NCBI GenBank assembly: GCA_002298145.1
Contig: DBMP01000013.1
Location: 310,001-374,000 of the forward strand
From: Spartobacteria bacterium UBA695
GTDB lineage: Bacteria; Verrucomicrobiota; Verrucomicrobiia; Chthoniobacterales; Chthoniobacteraceae
Reading direction: 5' to 3'
DNA: 64,000 nucleotides
The translations under genes and the position numbers were made by a program. This document shows, in pieces, positions 42,821-51,873 of the stretch. The notes beneath the pieces were generated by a model. The model did no database searches and was not told the origin of the DNA. It saw nothing but the letters and a program-made list of their open reading frames with translations. How positions within the stretch are numbered: position 1 is the first letter of the stretch; each line of letters begins with the position of its first letter.

Positions 42821-44050
42821 GTGGCTACTTTCATGCCAAAACCATTCGGCTCCCAGGGATTGCCTTCGCTCTCCCCGCCTCCGAGCCCGGGCGGGCGCAT
42901 CGGTTTTCTCGACCGCGTCCGGGGCGTTGCCATCCTGCTGGTCGTCGCCTATCACGCGCTGGGCGCCGGGTATGGCTTGGATCAGCTTCACTGGAGGCGG
43001 TTTCTGCGGGATTTTGTGGACGCTCCCCAGGGTTTCGTTTTTTTCACGCCCGTGACCTTCGGCTGGCTCGGCGTCGCCGTGTTTTTCGCCGTCAGCGGCT
43101 TTTGCATTCACTTAAGCCACCAGAAAGCCCGCACCCCCGGGTTCCGGAACTTCTTCCTGCGCCGGTTCTTCCGGATTTACCCGCCGTATTTCGCCGCCCT
43201 TTGCTTTTTCGCCCTCCTGTTTCCCTTGGTGACGATGCGCGCCGACTGCATCGCCAGCTTCCGGCAGTTCTGGAGCCATCTGCTGCTGGTCAATAACGGC
43301 ACCTCGGAGCTCTTTTATGGGATCAACCCCTCCTTCTGGAGCGTCGTCGTGGAGGTGCAGCTCTACGTGCTCTATCCGCTGTTGCTTTGGTTTGTGGGGC
43401 GTTTCGGCTGGCGAAGCGCTCTCTGGGGGTGTGGCCTTTTGGAAATCGGGTTGCGGCTCGTCCAGAGCGTCCACTGTTTGCCCGATTGGGTCCTCGGCTC
43501 CCCCTTCTATTATTGGTTTAGCTGGTCGGTCGGCGCGCGGCTGGCTGACGATTACCTGAAAGGCCGCCCGCTCTTCCTGGCCCGCTGCCCGCTCTGGGTC
43601 TGGCCCGCCGCCGTGGTCGGCTCCAACCTCTTCCGGCCCGCCTCGACCCTCACCTTTGTCTTCGGGGCGCTGGCGGCCACGAAGTGGATTTCCTATGAAC
43701 TCTCGCGCCCCACGGCCCCCGCCGCCGGGAACCTCTGGGGGCGTTTTCTGACTCGCGTGGGCGTGGTCAGCTACAGCCTCTACCTCTTTAACCAGCCGCT
43801 CCTGGGTGCCCTCGGTTCCGTGCTCGAAACCGCCGGGGCCCCGCTCCACTTTTCGCCGACACTCCGGTTTGGGGTCGTGCTGATCGGCGGCGGCGCGCTG
43901 CTGATCCTGGGTTCGGAGCTATTCTACCGCTGGGTGGAGGCCCCGAGCTCCGAACTCGGGCGGCGTATCTGCGCCCGGTTGGCTCGGTCCAAGGCATCTT
44001 CCGCCGCCGCCGAGAAAAGCGAGGTCAACGTTCTTCCGCCCTCGGCGTAA
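42821..44050 (+). CDS. Acyltransferase 3 family membrane protein
   Basis: 409 residues with about ten transmembrane helices. The N-terminal signature FLDRVRGVAILLVVAYHALG carries the conserved Arg and His, followed by FFAVSGFCIHLSH and FFLRRFFRIYPPYFAAL. The family O-acetylates exported polysaccharides, peptidoglycan or lipids. The Arg-rich C-terminal tail is cytoplasmic. It follows mutS by 21 bases. Its substrate is unknown. Confidence 0.85.
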   Translation: MATFMPKPFGSQGLPSLSPPPSPGGRIGFLDRVRGVAILLVVAYHALGAGYGLDQLHWRRFLRDFVDAPQGFVFFTPVTFGWLGVAVFFAVSGFCIHLSHQKARTPGFRNFFLRRFFRIYPPYFAALCFFALLFPLVTMRADCIASFRQFWSHLLLVNNGTSELFYGINPSFWSVVVEVQLYVLYPLLLWFVGRFGWRSALWGCGLLEIGLRLVQSVHCLPDWVLGSPFYYWFSWSVGARLADDYLKGRPLFLARCPLWVWPAAVVGSNLFRPASTLTFVFGALAATKWISYELSRPTAPAAGNLWGRFLTRVGVVSYSLYLFNQPLLGALGSVLETAGAPLHFSPTLRFGVVLIGGGALLILGSELFYRWVEAPSSELGRRICARLARSKASSAAAEKSEVNVLPPSA

Positions 44051-44088
44051 TTTTTTCCCTCTTGCTCCGCAGGGAATGATTGAAGTGC

Positions 44089-44523
44089 CTATTGAAAGAG
44101 CAACTGGATCACCTTGATGGAATAGGCCCAGCCATGGAGAAAATCGACCGAGGCGTATTCATGCAGGGCGACAATCGCCCAATACTGGATTTGAAAACTT
44201 GTTTTGGATGTTTTATGGCGAAAAGTGCGCTGGGCAAGGAAGGCCCCGGGCCAGCCTCCAATGAACTCTAGAAAATGCAGCGTCGATTCCGGGATTCTCC
44301 ATTCGCCGGCCTGTGCTCTCTTCTTGTCATGCCGGTAGAAAAAGTAGGTTGCCGCAGAGATGGCCGCCACATAACCAAACAGCCAACTAGGATAGGGGAT
44401 CATCCCTGCCAAACGCAAAACACTCATCAGTGGCAACAAGAGCAGAGCGAATAGGACGGCAATATGGAGAGGCGAAACGCCGCCGCGGAATTGTCTTTTG
44501 GGATATCCGTTGTTGATTGTCAC
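44089..44523 (-). CDS. DUF1294 membrane protein
   Basis: 144 residues. Four hydrophobic segments and the DUF1294 core: DKKRAQAGEWRIPESTLHFLEFIGGWPGAFLAQRTFRHKTSKTSFQIQYW. The family is of unknown function; many members have an N-terminal cold-shock domain, which this one lacks. It is convergent with the acyltransferase gene. Confidence 0.85.
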   Translation of the reverse strand: MTINNGYPKRQFRGGVSPLHIAVLFALLLLPLMSVLRLAGMIPYPSWLFGYVAAISAATYFFYRHDKKRAQAGEWRIPESTLHFLEFIGGWPGAFLAQRTFRHKTSKTSFQIQYWAIVALHEYASVDFLHGWAYSIKVIQLLFQ

Positions 44524-44823
44524 AAATGAAGAGGGCGGCTCTCGTGAATTCTTATCATGGGTTCGCCTCGTGACCCAAGAAATTCGGCGGCGGCATTGTA
44601 AACCAGCACCGCCGCCGTTTTGACGCGTTTTGGCGACGGGCTTTCCAAGGCGGGATAGATTTATACGAAAACTCTACAATGTGGCACTTTGACAATAGTT
44701 AAAGTCTTGGTTCTGGCTCGCAATGAGGGTGTCACAAGAGAAAATTGACCTCTGGCTGGTCTTGAAAGGCGACAGAACGCACCACAACATTTGCATTCCC
44801 TCGCTGGAGATTCGCAAACCGGG
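44524..44823. other. Intergenic stretch between divergent genes
   Basis: 300 bases upstream of both the DUF1294 gene and the DUF2809 gene. Nothing gene-like; some minus-strand frames overlap the DUF2809 gene and are shadows. It should hold two divergent promoters, not identified. Confidence 0.5.
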
Positions 44824-45249
44824 ATGGTAAAACCTGCGGAACTTATGTCAGCCCAACGCAATCGCTCCTGGTACAGCGCCGCCGTCCTCATCTCCATCGG
44901 GGGTGGCCTGCTTTCCCGCTGGTTTCCCGGCCTCCTACCCGTCGCGCTTGGCAAATACCCCGGCGATGCCTTCTGGGCGCTGATGGTCTTTTTCGCCTGG
45001 GCCGTGGTGCTGCCGAAAAAGACCACCCTGGGCATCGCCGCCTTCGCCTACATCACCTGTTGCATCATCGAATTGCTCAAGCTTTGCCAGGCTCCGTGGC
45101 TCGTGGCCCTCCGCCATAGCACCCTGGGGCACCTGGTCTTTGGCCACACCTTCACGTGGCAGAACTTCATCGCCTACGCCGCCGGAGTCGCGATCGGGAT
45201 CCTCCTGGAAGCCCTCGCCGCCGGAGTGGCCCGGTTGGGGCTGCGCTAA
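44824..45249 (+). CDS. DUF2809 membrane protein
   Basis: About 141 residues (start at 44824; 44845 is equally possible). Four transmembrane helices with the DUF2809 pattern: GGLLSRWFPGLLPVALGKYPGDAFWALMVFFAW, ELLKLCQAPWLVALRHSTLGHLVFGHTFTWQNFIAYAAGVAIG. The role is unknown. A decayed repeat phrase (CTCTGTGCCCTCTGTGTTCTCCGTGGTGAG, 45314-45343) lies just after it. Confidence 0.85.
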   Translation: MVKPAELMSAQRNRSWYSAAVLISIGGGLLSRWFPGLLPVALGKYPGDAFWALMVFFAWAVVLPKKTTLGIAAFAYITCCIIELLKLCQAPWLVALRHSTLGHLVFGHTFTWQNFIAYAAGVAIGILLEALAAGVARLGLR

Positions 45250-45419
45250 ACATAGGGCAGGGCACCTTGCCAGGCCAGGGATAGCGCCGCTTGCCGCAAA
45301 AATTCCTCCTTCCCGCCTCTGTGCCCTCTGTGTTCTCCGTGGTGAGTTCCTTCGCCAAAAAACAAGCTGGCTTTCGCCCGTGGCCGGAATAGATTTTTCC
45401 CTTCCAACCCAAACCTTTT

Positions 45420-47822
45420 TTGCCCGAGACCGTGAGCAGCTACCAAGTTTTTGCCCGTAAATACCGTCCACAGACCTTCGATGAGGTAGTGGGGCAGGAG
45501 CATATTACCCAGACGCTGAAAAACGCCATCACCGCGGGCCGCCTCGCCCACGCCTATCTTTTCGTGGGTCCGCGCGGCACCGGCAAGACCTCCACGGCCC
45601 GCATCCTGGCCAAGGCCCTCAACTGCGCGCACGGCCCCACCGTCACCCCGTGCGGCGAGTGCGACGCCTGCCGCGAAATCGCCGCGGGCAATTCGCTCGA
45701 CGTCATGGAGATCGACGGCGCGTCCAATAACGGCGTCGAGCAGGTCCGCGAACTGCGCGACAACGTCCGCTTCGCCCCCACCCACGGGAAGTACAAGATC
45801 TACATCATCGACGAAGTCCACATGCTCACCACGGCGGCCTTCAACGCCCTCTTGAAGACCCTGGAGGAGCCGCCGGAACACGTCAAATTCGTCTTTGCCA
45901 CCACCGACGTCCAGAAGGTCCTCCCGACGATCCTCTCGCGCTGTCAGCGCTTCGACCTGCGGCGCATCCCGGCCAAGCTCATCTCCGAGCACCTGCAATT
46001 CATCGCCGGGCATGAGCACATCACCCTCGAAGCCGAGGCCGCCCACGCCATTGCCAAGGGGGCCGAGGGGGGCTTGCGCGACGCCGAGTCGATGCTCGAC
46101 CAGCTCGTTGCCTTTTGCGGCGAGACCATCGCCGAGGCCGACGTCCTCTCCGTCTTTGGCTTCACGGCCACCCAGACCGTTTCCCAGCTTTGCGACCACC
46201 TCCTGGATGGCGACGCCCCCTCGGCGCTCGGCATCGTTCAGGCCCAGGCCCAGGCCGGGCGCGACCTGAGCCGCCTCATGTCCGACCTGATCGGCCACGT
46301 GCGCAACCTGCTGGTCGCCAAGGCCAACCCCGAGGGCCTAGCCGCTGAATTCGGCCCCGAGGCGCTCGCCGCTCTCGAAAGCCAGGCCGACCGCCTCCCC
46401 ATGGACCGCCTGCTGGATTTAATCGAGCAATTCGCGGCGGCCGAGGGGCGCATGAAGTGGGTGCCCAACAAAAAGCTGCATTTCGAAATCGCCGTCATCA
46501 AAGCGATCCAGACCCTCGGGCAAGCCTCCCTTACCGAAGTGCTCGACACGCTCACCGCGCTCAAGACCGGCGGCGAAATCCCGGCCTCGGGTCGCATCGC
46601 CCCGCGCGCAGCAGCTCCCGCCACGCCGCGCCCGGCGCTCAAAACCGTACCCGAGCCCGCGCCTGAAGCTGCCGCCCCCCGGCGGTCGCTCGTCGCCGCA
46701 TTCAAGAAAAACCTGGAGCCGCTGAAAGTCGCCCCCAAGCCCGCCGAGCCCACGCCGGAACCCGCGCCCGTGGCGGCGGTACCCGTGGCCGCGCCCGCGC
46801 CGGTCGTGCCCGAGCCAGAGGCGACCCCGGTTGCTCCGGAGGCGATCCAGCCTGAGCCAGAGGTGCCCCAGCCGGAACCCGAGCCGACCCAGCCCGTACC
46901 GGTCGCGCCCGAGCCCGACCCGTCCGACCGCGCCCCGTGGGAGGAAGCCCCCGAGCCTGCGTCCAAAACCGAGCCGGAACCCGCCGTGAAACCACTTCCC
47001 GAGCCCGAGGCGAAAATCCTCCCGGCCCCGGAACCCGTACCCGAAGCGCCCGCGTCCCAGGCCCCCGAGCCGGAGCACATCCCCCGCACGATGTCGCTCT
47101 TCGGAGACGACTCCCTATTTTCCACCCCCGAAGCCCCCACGGTAACGCCCGTTATCGAGCCGGAGCCCGAGGCCGACGAAACCGCCCTGCTTGAAGAGCC
47201 GGAGGCGCAGGTCGCCGAGGCCGAGCCCGACCGCGAGCCAATGGAGCCCGAGCCCGAACCGGAGCCCGAGGCGTCCGAACCGGAACCCGTTGTTCTCGAA
47301 CCCGAGCCCGAAGCCGACATCGAGCCCGAAGAGCCCGTTCTCGCCGAGGAACCCGTCGAGGAACCGGAGTCCGAACCCGAACCCGAACCCGCGCCAGAAC
47401 CAGAGCCGGAGCCCGAACCGCAGCAACCCGCGGCCTCAGAGACCGACGCCATTCTTTGGCCGAAAGTCATCCGGTACGCCCGCGAACGGCGTCGGCTCAT
47501 CAGCAGCTGGATGGAGATGAGCGCCTTCCGGGGCATCCGCGACGGCGTGGCCACCCTGGCCTTCCCTCAAGACGCCGGGTTTGCCCGCTCCTCCCTGGAG
47601 AAGCCCGACCAGATCCGCTTCCTCAAAGAAGCCTTCGCCGAAGCCGTGGGCCAGACCGTCTCAATCGCCTTCGAGGTCCTCCCCGCCGGGGAGATCGTCC
47701 CGCCCGTCGTCATTGCCGAGGCCGCCCCGGCCCCGGTCGTCGATCCCATGGCGGAATTCCAGAACGACCCGCTGATCAAACACGCCCTGGAAGTCTTCCA
47801 GGCCGAAATCCAATTGGGATAA
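45420..47822 (+). CDS. dnaX: DNA polymerase III subunit gamma/tau with long Pro/Glu-rich linker
   Basis: 800 residues from a TTG at 45420 (GTG at 45432 is the alternative). Clamp-loader AAA+ domain: YRPQTFDEVVGQEHI, Walker A GPRGTGKTS, a four-cysteine zinc module (C-x8-C-x2-C-x2-C around CGECDAC), DEVHMLTTAAFNALLKTLEEPP and SRCQRFDLR with the arginine finger. Residues about 407-672 are an almost uninterrupted Pro/Glu/Ala-rich linker with many EPEP runs. After it, a conserved C-terminal domain (LWPKVIRYARERRRLISSWME, then FPQDAGFARSSLEKPDQIRFL) matches the tau C-terminal region. No A-run frameshift site was noticed. It is followed 90 bases later by ybaB. Confidence 0.94.
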   Translation: MPETVSSYQVFARKYRPQTFDEVVGQEHITQTLKNAITAGRLAHAYLFVGPRGTGKTSTARILAKALNCAHGPTVTPCGECDACREIAAGNSLDVMEIDGASNNGVEQVRELRDNVRFAPTHGKYKIYIIDEVHMLTTAAFNALLKTLEEPPEHVKFVFATTDVQKVLPTILSRCQRFDLRRIPAKLISEHLQFIAGHEHITLEAEAAHAIAKGAEGGLRDAESMLDQLVAFCGETIAEADVLSVFGFTATQTVSQLCDHLLDGDAPSALGIVQAQAQAGRDLSRLMSDLIGHVRNLLVAKANPEGLAAEFGPEALAALESQADRLPMDRLLDLIEQFAAAEGRMKWVPNKKLHFEIAVIKAIQTLGQASLTEVLDTLTALKTGGEIPASGRIAPRAAAPATPRPALKTVPEPAPEAAAPRRSLVAAFKKNLEPLKVAPKPAEPTPEPAPVAAVPVAAPAPVVPEPEATPVAPEAIQPEPEVPQPEPEPTQPVPVAPEPDPSDRAPWEEAPEPASKTEPEPAVKPLPEPEAKILPAPEPVPEAPASQAPEPEHIPRTMSLFGDDSLFSTPEAPTVTPVIEPEPEADETALLEEPEAQVAEAEPDREPMEPEPEPEPEASEPEPVVLEPEPEADIEPEEPVLAEEPVEEPESEPEPEPAPEPEPEPEPQQPAASETDAILWPKVIRYARERRRLISSWMEMSAFRGIRDGVATLAFPQDAGFARSSLEKPDQIRFLKEAFAEAVGQTVSIAFEVLPAGEIVPPVVIAEAAPAPVVDPMAEFQNDPLIKHALEVFQAEIQLG

Positions 47823-47912
47823 TCTGCGGATTTCTGCATAACTATTTCCGCAAGTCCCCACAGTTCCTGATAAACTAACTTTTTTTCAACCCACACGACC
47901 CAACCTGACCCT

Positions 47913-48224
47913 ATGAACATCCAGAAAATGATGAAGCAGGCGCAGAAGATGCAAGAGCAGCTCGCTCGCGCCCAGGAAGACCTCGCAGCCAAAACGGTCG
48001 AAGCTAGCGCAGCAGGGGGGAAGGTCACCGTTGTCGCAACGTGCGCGGGCGACATCGTATCCATCAAGATCGCCAAGGAAGTCGTCGATCCCGAGGACGT
48101 CGAATTTCTCGAGGAAATGGTCCTCACCGGAGTCAAGGCCGCCATCGCCAAGGGCCGCGAAGAGTCCCAGCAGGAAATGGGCAAGCTGACCGGCGGAATG
48201 GGTCTGCCGCCCGGGCTGCTGTAG
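47913..48224 (+). CDS. YbaB/EbfC nucleoid-associated protein
   Basis: 103 residues. NIQKMMKQAQKMQEQLARAQEDLAAKTVEASAAGGKVTVVATCAGDIVSI: the N-terminal helix and central beta sheet of the YbaB family, a dimeric non-specific DNA-binding protein regularly found downstream of dnaX (with recR following in many species, absent here). Length and order fit the family. Confidence 0.92.
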   Translation: MNIQKMMKQAQKMQEQLARAQEDLAAKTVEASAAGGKVTVVATCAGDIVSIKIAKEVVDPEDVEFLEEMVLTGVKAAIAKGREESQQEMGKLTGGMGLPPGLL

Positions 48225-48323
48225 AGTTTTAACCGCAAAAAAGGCGCCAAAAGCACGTTAGTGCTCGTTCCAGTCACCGGATTGACCGGATTGGGACGGG
48301 AAGGCGCGCTATTTTCCCCTAAA

Positions 48324-49499
48324 ATGGATTCCATTCGTCATATAGCTCACCACGTCCGGCCGATCCCGAAATCCGGGATTCGCGACTTCTTTGAAGTCGT
48401 GCAGACCATGTCGGACGTCATCTCGCTCGGCATCGGCGAGCCCGATTTCGATACCCCCTGGCACATCCGCGAGGCCGCCATCTACTCCCTGGAAAAGGGC
48501 CACACCGGCTACACCTCCAACCTCGGCCAGCCCGCCCTGCGAGCCGCCATCGCCAAATACGTCGAAGAGCACTTCCACGTCGGCTACGACCCTCACACCG
48601 AGATCATCGTCACCATCGGCGTCTCCCAGGCCATCGACTCCGCCCTGCGCGCCATCTTGAACCCCGGCGACGAAGTCCTCTACCACGAGCCGTGTTACGT
48701 CAGCTACAACCCGAGCGTCACCTTGTGCCACGGGGTCCCCGTCGCGGTGCCCACCCGGGCCGAGGATAACTTCCGCGTCACCGCCGAGGCCATCGCCGCC
48801 AAAATCACCCCGCGTTCGCGCGCGCTGATGCTCAACTTTCCCACCAACCCCACCGGCGGCACCCAGACCCGCGAGGAGCTGGAGAAAATCGCCGCCCTCT
48901 GCATCCGGCACGACCTCGTCGTTCTCTCCGACGAGATCTACAGCGAGCTGACCTACGACGGAGCCGAGCACTTCTCCATCGCCGCCATGCCCGGGATGCG
49001 CGAGCGCACCGTCTTTCTGCACGGCTTCTCCAAGGCCTTTGCCATGACCGGCTTCCGCATCGGCTACGCCTGCGCCCCCGCGCCGCTCACCGACGCCATG
49101 ATGAAGATCCATCAATACGGCATCCTCTGCGCCAGCACCACCTCGCAGGAGGCCGCCCAGGAAGCCCTCGAAAACGGGGCCCCCGCCGTCGCCAGCATGC
49201 GCCGGAAATACGAAGCGCGCCGCAACTACATCGTGCGCGCCTTCAACGACATGGGCCTCGACTGCTTGAAGCCGCTGGGCGCCTTCTACTCCTTCCCGAG
49301 CATCAAGAGCACGGGGCTTTCCAGCAAAGAATTCTCGCTGCAACTGCTGAAAAGCAAAAAAGTGGCCGTCGTCCCCGGCAGCGCCTTTGGGGAAAGCGGC
49401 GAGGGCTTTGTGCGCGCCAGCTACTCCACCAGCCTGAGCGAGATCAAAGTCGCCATGAAGCGCATCGCCGAGTTCTGCAAAGAGATCGGGGCAAAATGA
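48324..49499 (+). CDS. PLP-dependent aminotransferase, class I/II
   Basis: 391 residues from the ATG at 48324 (a longer frame to 48261 is not supported). Aspartate-aminotransferase fold: SLGIGEPDFDTPWHIREAA, GYTSNLGQPALRAAIA, NPGDEVLYHEPCYVSY, NFPTNPTGGTQTREELE, LSDEIYSELTYDG, and the Schiff-base lysine in HGFSKAFAMTGFRIGYA. Members of this subgroup transaminate aspartate, aromatic or branched substrates; the exact amino acid cannot be read off. A decayed repeat precedes it. Confidence 0.92.
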   Translation: MDSIRHIAHHVRPIPKSGIRDFFEVVQTMSDVISLGIGEPDFDTPWHIREAAIYSLEKGHTGYTSNLGQPALRAAIAKYVEEHFHVGYDPHTEIIVTIGVSQAIDSALRAILNPGDEVLYHEPCYVSYNPSVTLCHGVPVAVPTRAEDNFRVTAEAIAAKITPRSRALMLNFPTNPTGGTQTREELEKIAALCIRHDLVVLSDEIYSELTYDGAEHFSIAAMPGMRERTVFLHGFSKAFAMTGFRIGYACAPAPLTDAMMKIHQYGILCASTTSQEAAQEALENGAPAVASMRRKYEARRNYIVRAFNDMGLDCLKPLGAFYSFPSIKSTGLSSKEFSLQLLKSKKVAVVPGSAFGESGEGFVRASYSTSLSEIKVAMKRIAEFCKEIGAK

Positions 49500-49563
49500 A
49501 CGCACGGCGCGGCATGGAGCAGAAGCGTTTCCTACGCCAAGCCCATCTTTTCTAATCAGTCTT

Positions 49564-50277
49564 ATGTCCACTGTCACCAAAGCCATGCTCCTTGCCGCCG
49601 GGCGCGGCACCCGGATGCGCGAACTCACCAACGACGTCCCCAAACCGATGATCGCCGTGCGCGGCAAGCCGATCCTCCAGCACATCATCGAGGGCCTCAA
49701 AGCGGCGGGCATCACCGACGTCCTCATCGTCGTCGGCTACCGCAAGGAAGTCGTCACCGATTTCTTTAAGGACGGCGCGGCCTTCGGCGTTCGCGTCCAT
49801 TACGTCACCCAGGAAGTCCAGGACGGCACCGGCCGCGTTGTCGAGCTGGGCAAGGACTTCGCGGGCAGCGATCCCTTCATCCTGAGCTACGGCGACATCC
49901 TCGTCGATCCCGCCAACTACCTTCGCCTTGCCAACCCGGGAGCCGAAGAAGCCGTCATCAGCGTCAAGCGCAACGAAGACGTCAGCAAAGGCGGCGCGGT
50001 CTTCGTCAACGAGCGCTTCGAGCTTACCGACCTGCGCGAAAAACCCAAGCCGGGCGAGCCGACCAGCCCCTGGTACAACGCCGGAGTCTACACCTTCCGC
50101 CCGAGCATCTTCGACTTCACCGCCCGGCTCCAGCGCTCCCCGCGCGGCGAGTTCGAGCTCACCGACGCCATTCGCGACCTCGCCCAGAGCGGCAAGCTCG
50201 TGCAGGCCTACGAACTGATAGGCGACTGGGCCGACGTGCGCGACCCCGAAGTCCTCGCCGAGCTGAATTCCAAATAG
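49564..50277 (+). CDS. Sugar nucleotidyltransferase
   Basis: 237 residues. NTP_transferase fold: LLAAGRGTRMRELTNDVPKPMIAVRGKPIL at the N-terminus with the GxGTRM nucleotide loop and catalytic Lys, GYRKEVV, YGDILVDPANYL, and YNAGVYTFRPSIFDF. Such enzymes activate sugar phosphates (glucose 1-phosphate, mannose 1-phosphate, MurNAc 1-phosphate) to NDP-sugars for the cell envelope. The substrate is uncertain; the short length and lack of the C-terminal beta-helix suggest the MurU/RfbA-like group. Confidence 0.88.
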   Translation: MSTVTKAMLLAAGRGTRMRELTNDVPKPMIAVRGKPILQHIIEGLKAAGITDVLIVVGYRKEVVTDFFKDGAAFGVRVHYVTQEVQDGTGRVVELGKDFAGSDPFILSYGDILVDPANYLRLANPGAEEAVISVKRNEDVSKGGAVFVNERFELTDLREKPKPGEPTSPWYNAGVYTFRPSIFDFTARLQRSPRGEFELTDAIRDLAQSGKLVQAYELIGDWADVRDPEVLAELNSK

Positions 50278-50334
50278 CGCGCGCCCGCTTTCCGGCGTAG
50301 GTTTCCTCTTCATTCTCAACCACTTCACGAACGT

Positions 50335-51858
50335 ATGGCCAAAACGCAAAAAGGGATTTGTTACCTCACCGGGGCGGGCCCGGGGGACCTCGGACTCGTC
50401 ACACTCAAAGCCCGCCGCGTCCTTGAAGCGGCCGACGTGGTCATCTACGACGCCCTCTGCAACCCCGAAATGCTCGCCTGGGCGCCCAAGGGAGCCGAGA
50501 TCATCTACGCCGGGAAAAAAGCCGGAGCCCACACCCTGCCCCAGGAGGAGATCAACGCGCTGCTCGTGCGCCTCACCAAAGAGGGTAAACGCGTCGTGCG
50601 CCTCAAGGGCGGCGACCCCTTCCTTTTCGGTCGCGGCGGCGAGGAAGCCGAAGCCCTTGCAGCCGCAGGCCAAGCCTTCGAGATCATCCCGGGCATCTCC
50701 TCCGCCCTTGCCGTCCCGGCCTACGCGGGCATCCCCATCACCCACCGCGAGCACAACGCGCAAGTCACCTTCTTCACCGGCCACGAGGACCCCTCCAAGC
50801 CCGAGTCGTCCCTCAACTACGCCGCCCTGGCCACCCAGCCGGGCGTCAAAGTCATGCTCATGGGCGTCGAGCGCCTGGAAGCCATCGCCGCCGAGCTCCT
50901 GCGCCACGGGGCCTCGCCCAAGCTGCCCGTCGCCCTCGTGCACCGCGGCACCACCAGCCGCCAGCAGACCGTTCGCGGGCCCCTCTCCGAGATCGCCCAA
51001 ATCGCCGCCGACGCCGGGCTCGCCGCCCCCGCCGTGGCCGTTTTTGGCGAAGTCGTGGCCCTGCGCGACAAGCTCAACTGGTTTGAAACCAAGCCCCTTT
51101 TCGGCAAACGCATCGTCGTCACCCGCACCCGCAACCAGGCCGGCGCCCTCTCCGACGAACTCCGCGCCCTCGGGGCCGACGCCTTTGAAATGCCGCTGAT
51201 TCGCATCGAACCGCCGAAGGAACTCCTGGAGTTCGGCCAACTCGTCCAGGAGAGCCATACCTACGACTGGCTCATCTTCACCAGCACCAACGGCGTCGAC
51301 GCCTTCTTCGACCTCTTTTTCAAACTCTACGACGACACTCGCGAAATTGGGGGTGTCCGTATCGCAGCCGTGGGAGCCGCCACCGCCGCCAAGCTCAAGG
51401 AACTGCACCTCCACGTCGACCTCCAGCCCGAGCGCTACCTGCCAGAGGAAATCATCAAAGTGTTCCGGAAGGATCACTCCGTCGAAAACGAAAAAATCCT
51501 TATCATCCGCCCGGAGAGGGCACGGGACGTGCTTTCCAAGGAATTAACGAAAATGGGTGCGATTGTAGATGAAGCAATAGCCTACCGGACCGTACCGGAG
51601 GCGGAGACTGCGGGCAGCACCCGGTTCCGGGAAGAGGGGGCGGATCTTGTAACATTCGCCAGTTCCTCCGCCGTGGAGAATTTCATGGCGCTGAAACTGC
51701 CGCTTCCGGCCGGGGTGCGTACTGCCAGCATAGGGCCGGTGACGTCGGCCACCATGCGCGAGCTGGGTCTTCCCGTCGACATCGAGGCCAAACAACATGA
51801 TATTCCCGGGCTGGTCAAAGCGATTACAGGGTATTATACTTCCGTAAAAGAGCCGTAG
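50335..51858 (+). CDS. Fused uroporphyrinogen-III methyltransferase / uroporphyrinogen-III synthase
   Basis: 507 residues. Residues about 1-250 are a CobA/SUMT domain: GAGPGDLGLVTLKARRVL, VRLKGGDPFLFGRGGEEAEAL, GIPITHREHNAQVTFFTGHE. Residues about 255-507 are a HemD domain: GKRIVVTRTRNQAGALSDELRALGADAFEMPLIRI, IFTSTNGVDAFFDL, TFASSSAVENFM. It cyclises hydroxymethylbilane to uroporphyrinogen III and methylates it twice to precorrin-2, feeding sirohaem or B12. Such CobA-HemD fusions are known from several phyla. It lies 57 bases after the nucleotidyltransferase. Confidence 0.93.
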   Translation: MAKTQKGICYLTGAGPGDLGLVTLKARRVLEAADVVIYDALCNPEMLAWAPKGAEIIYAGKKAGAHTLPQEEINALLVRLTKEGKRVVRLKGGDPFLFGRGGEEAEALAAAGQAFEIIPGISSALAVPAYAGIPITHREHNAQVTFFTGHEDPSKPESSLNYAALATQPGVKVMLMGVERLEAIAAELLRHGASPKLPVALVHRGTTSRQQTVRGPLSEIAQIAADAGLAAPAVAVFGEVVALRDKLNWFETKPLFGKRIVVTRTRNQAGALSDELRALGADAFEMPLIRIEPPKELLEFGQLVQESHTYDWLIFTSTNGVDAFFDLFFKLYDDTREIGGVRIAAVGAATAAKLKELHLHVDLQPERYLPEEIIKVFRKDHSVENEKILIIRPERARDVLSKELTKMGAIVDEAIAYRTVPEAETAGSTRFREEGADLVTFASSSAVENFMALKLPLPAGVRTASIGPVTSATMRELGLPVDIEAKQHDIPGLVKAITGYYTSVKEP

Positions 51859-51873
51859 TAAAAGAGCCCTAAT

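Noticed and set aside
45314..45343. CTCTGTGCCCTCTGTGTTCTCCGTGGTGAG phrase as a regulatory site
   Set aside because: It looks like a decayed dispersed repeat found in many environmental genomes; nothing links it to dnaX control.
46238..47554. 438-codon minus-strand Gly/Ser-rich frame
   Set aside because: Antisense reading of the Pro/Glu-rich dnaX linker; no start signal.
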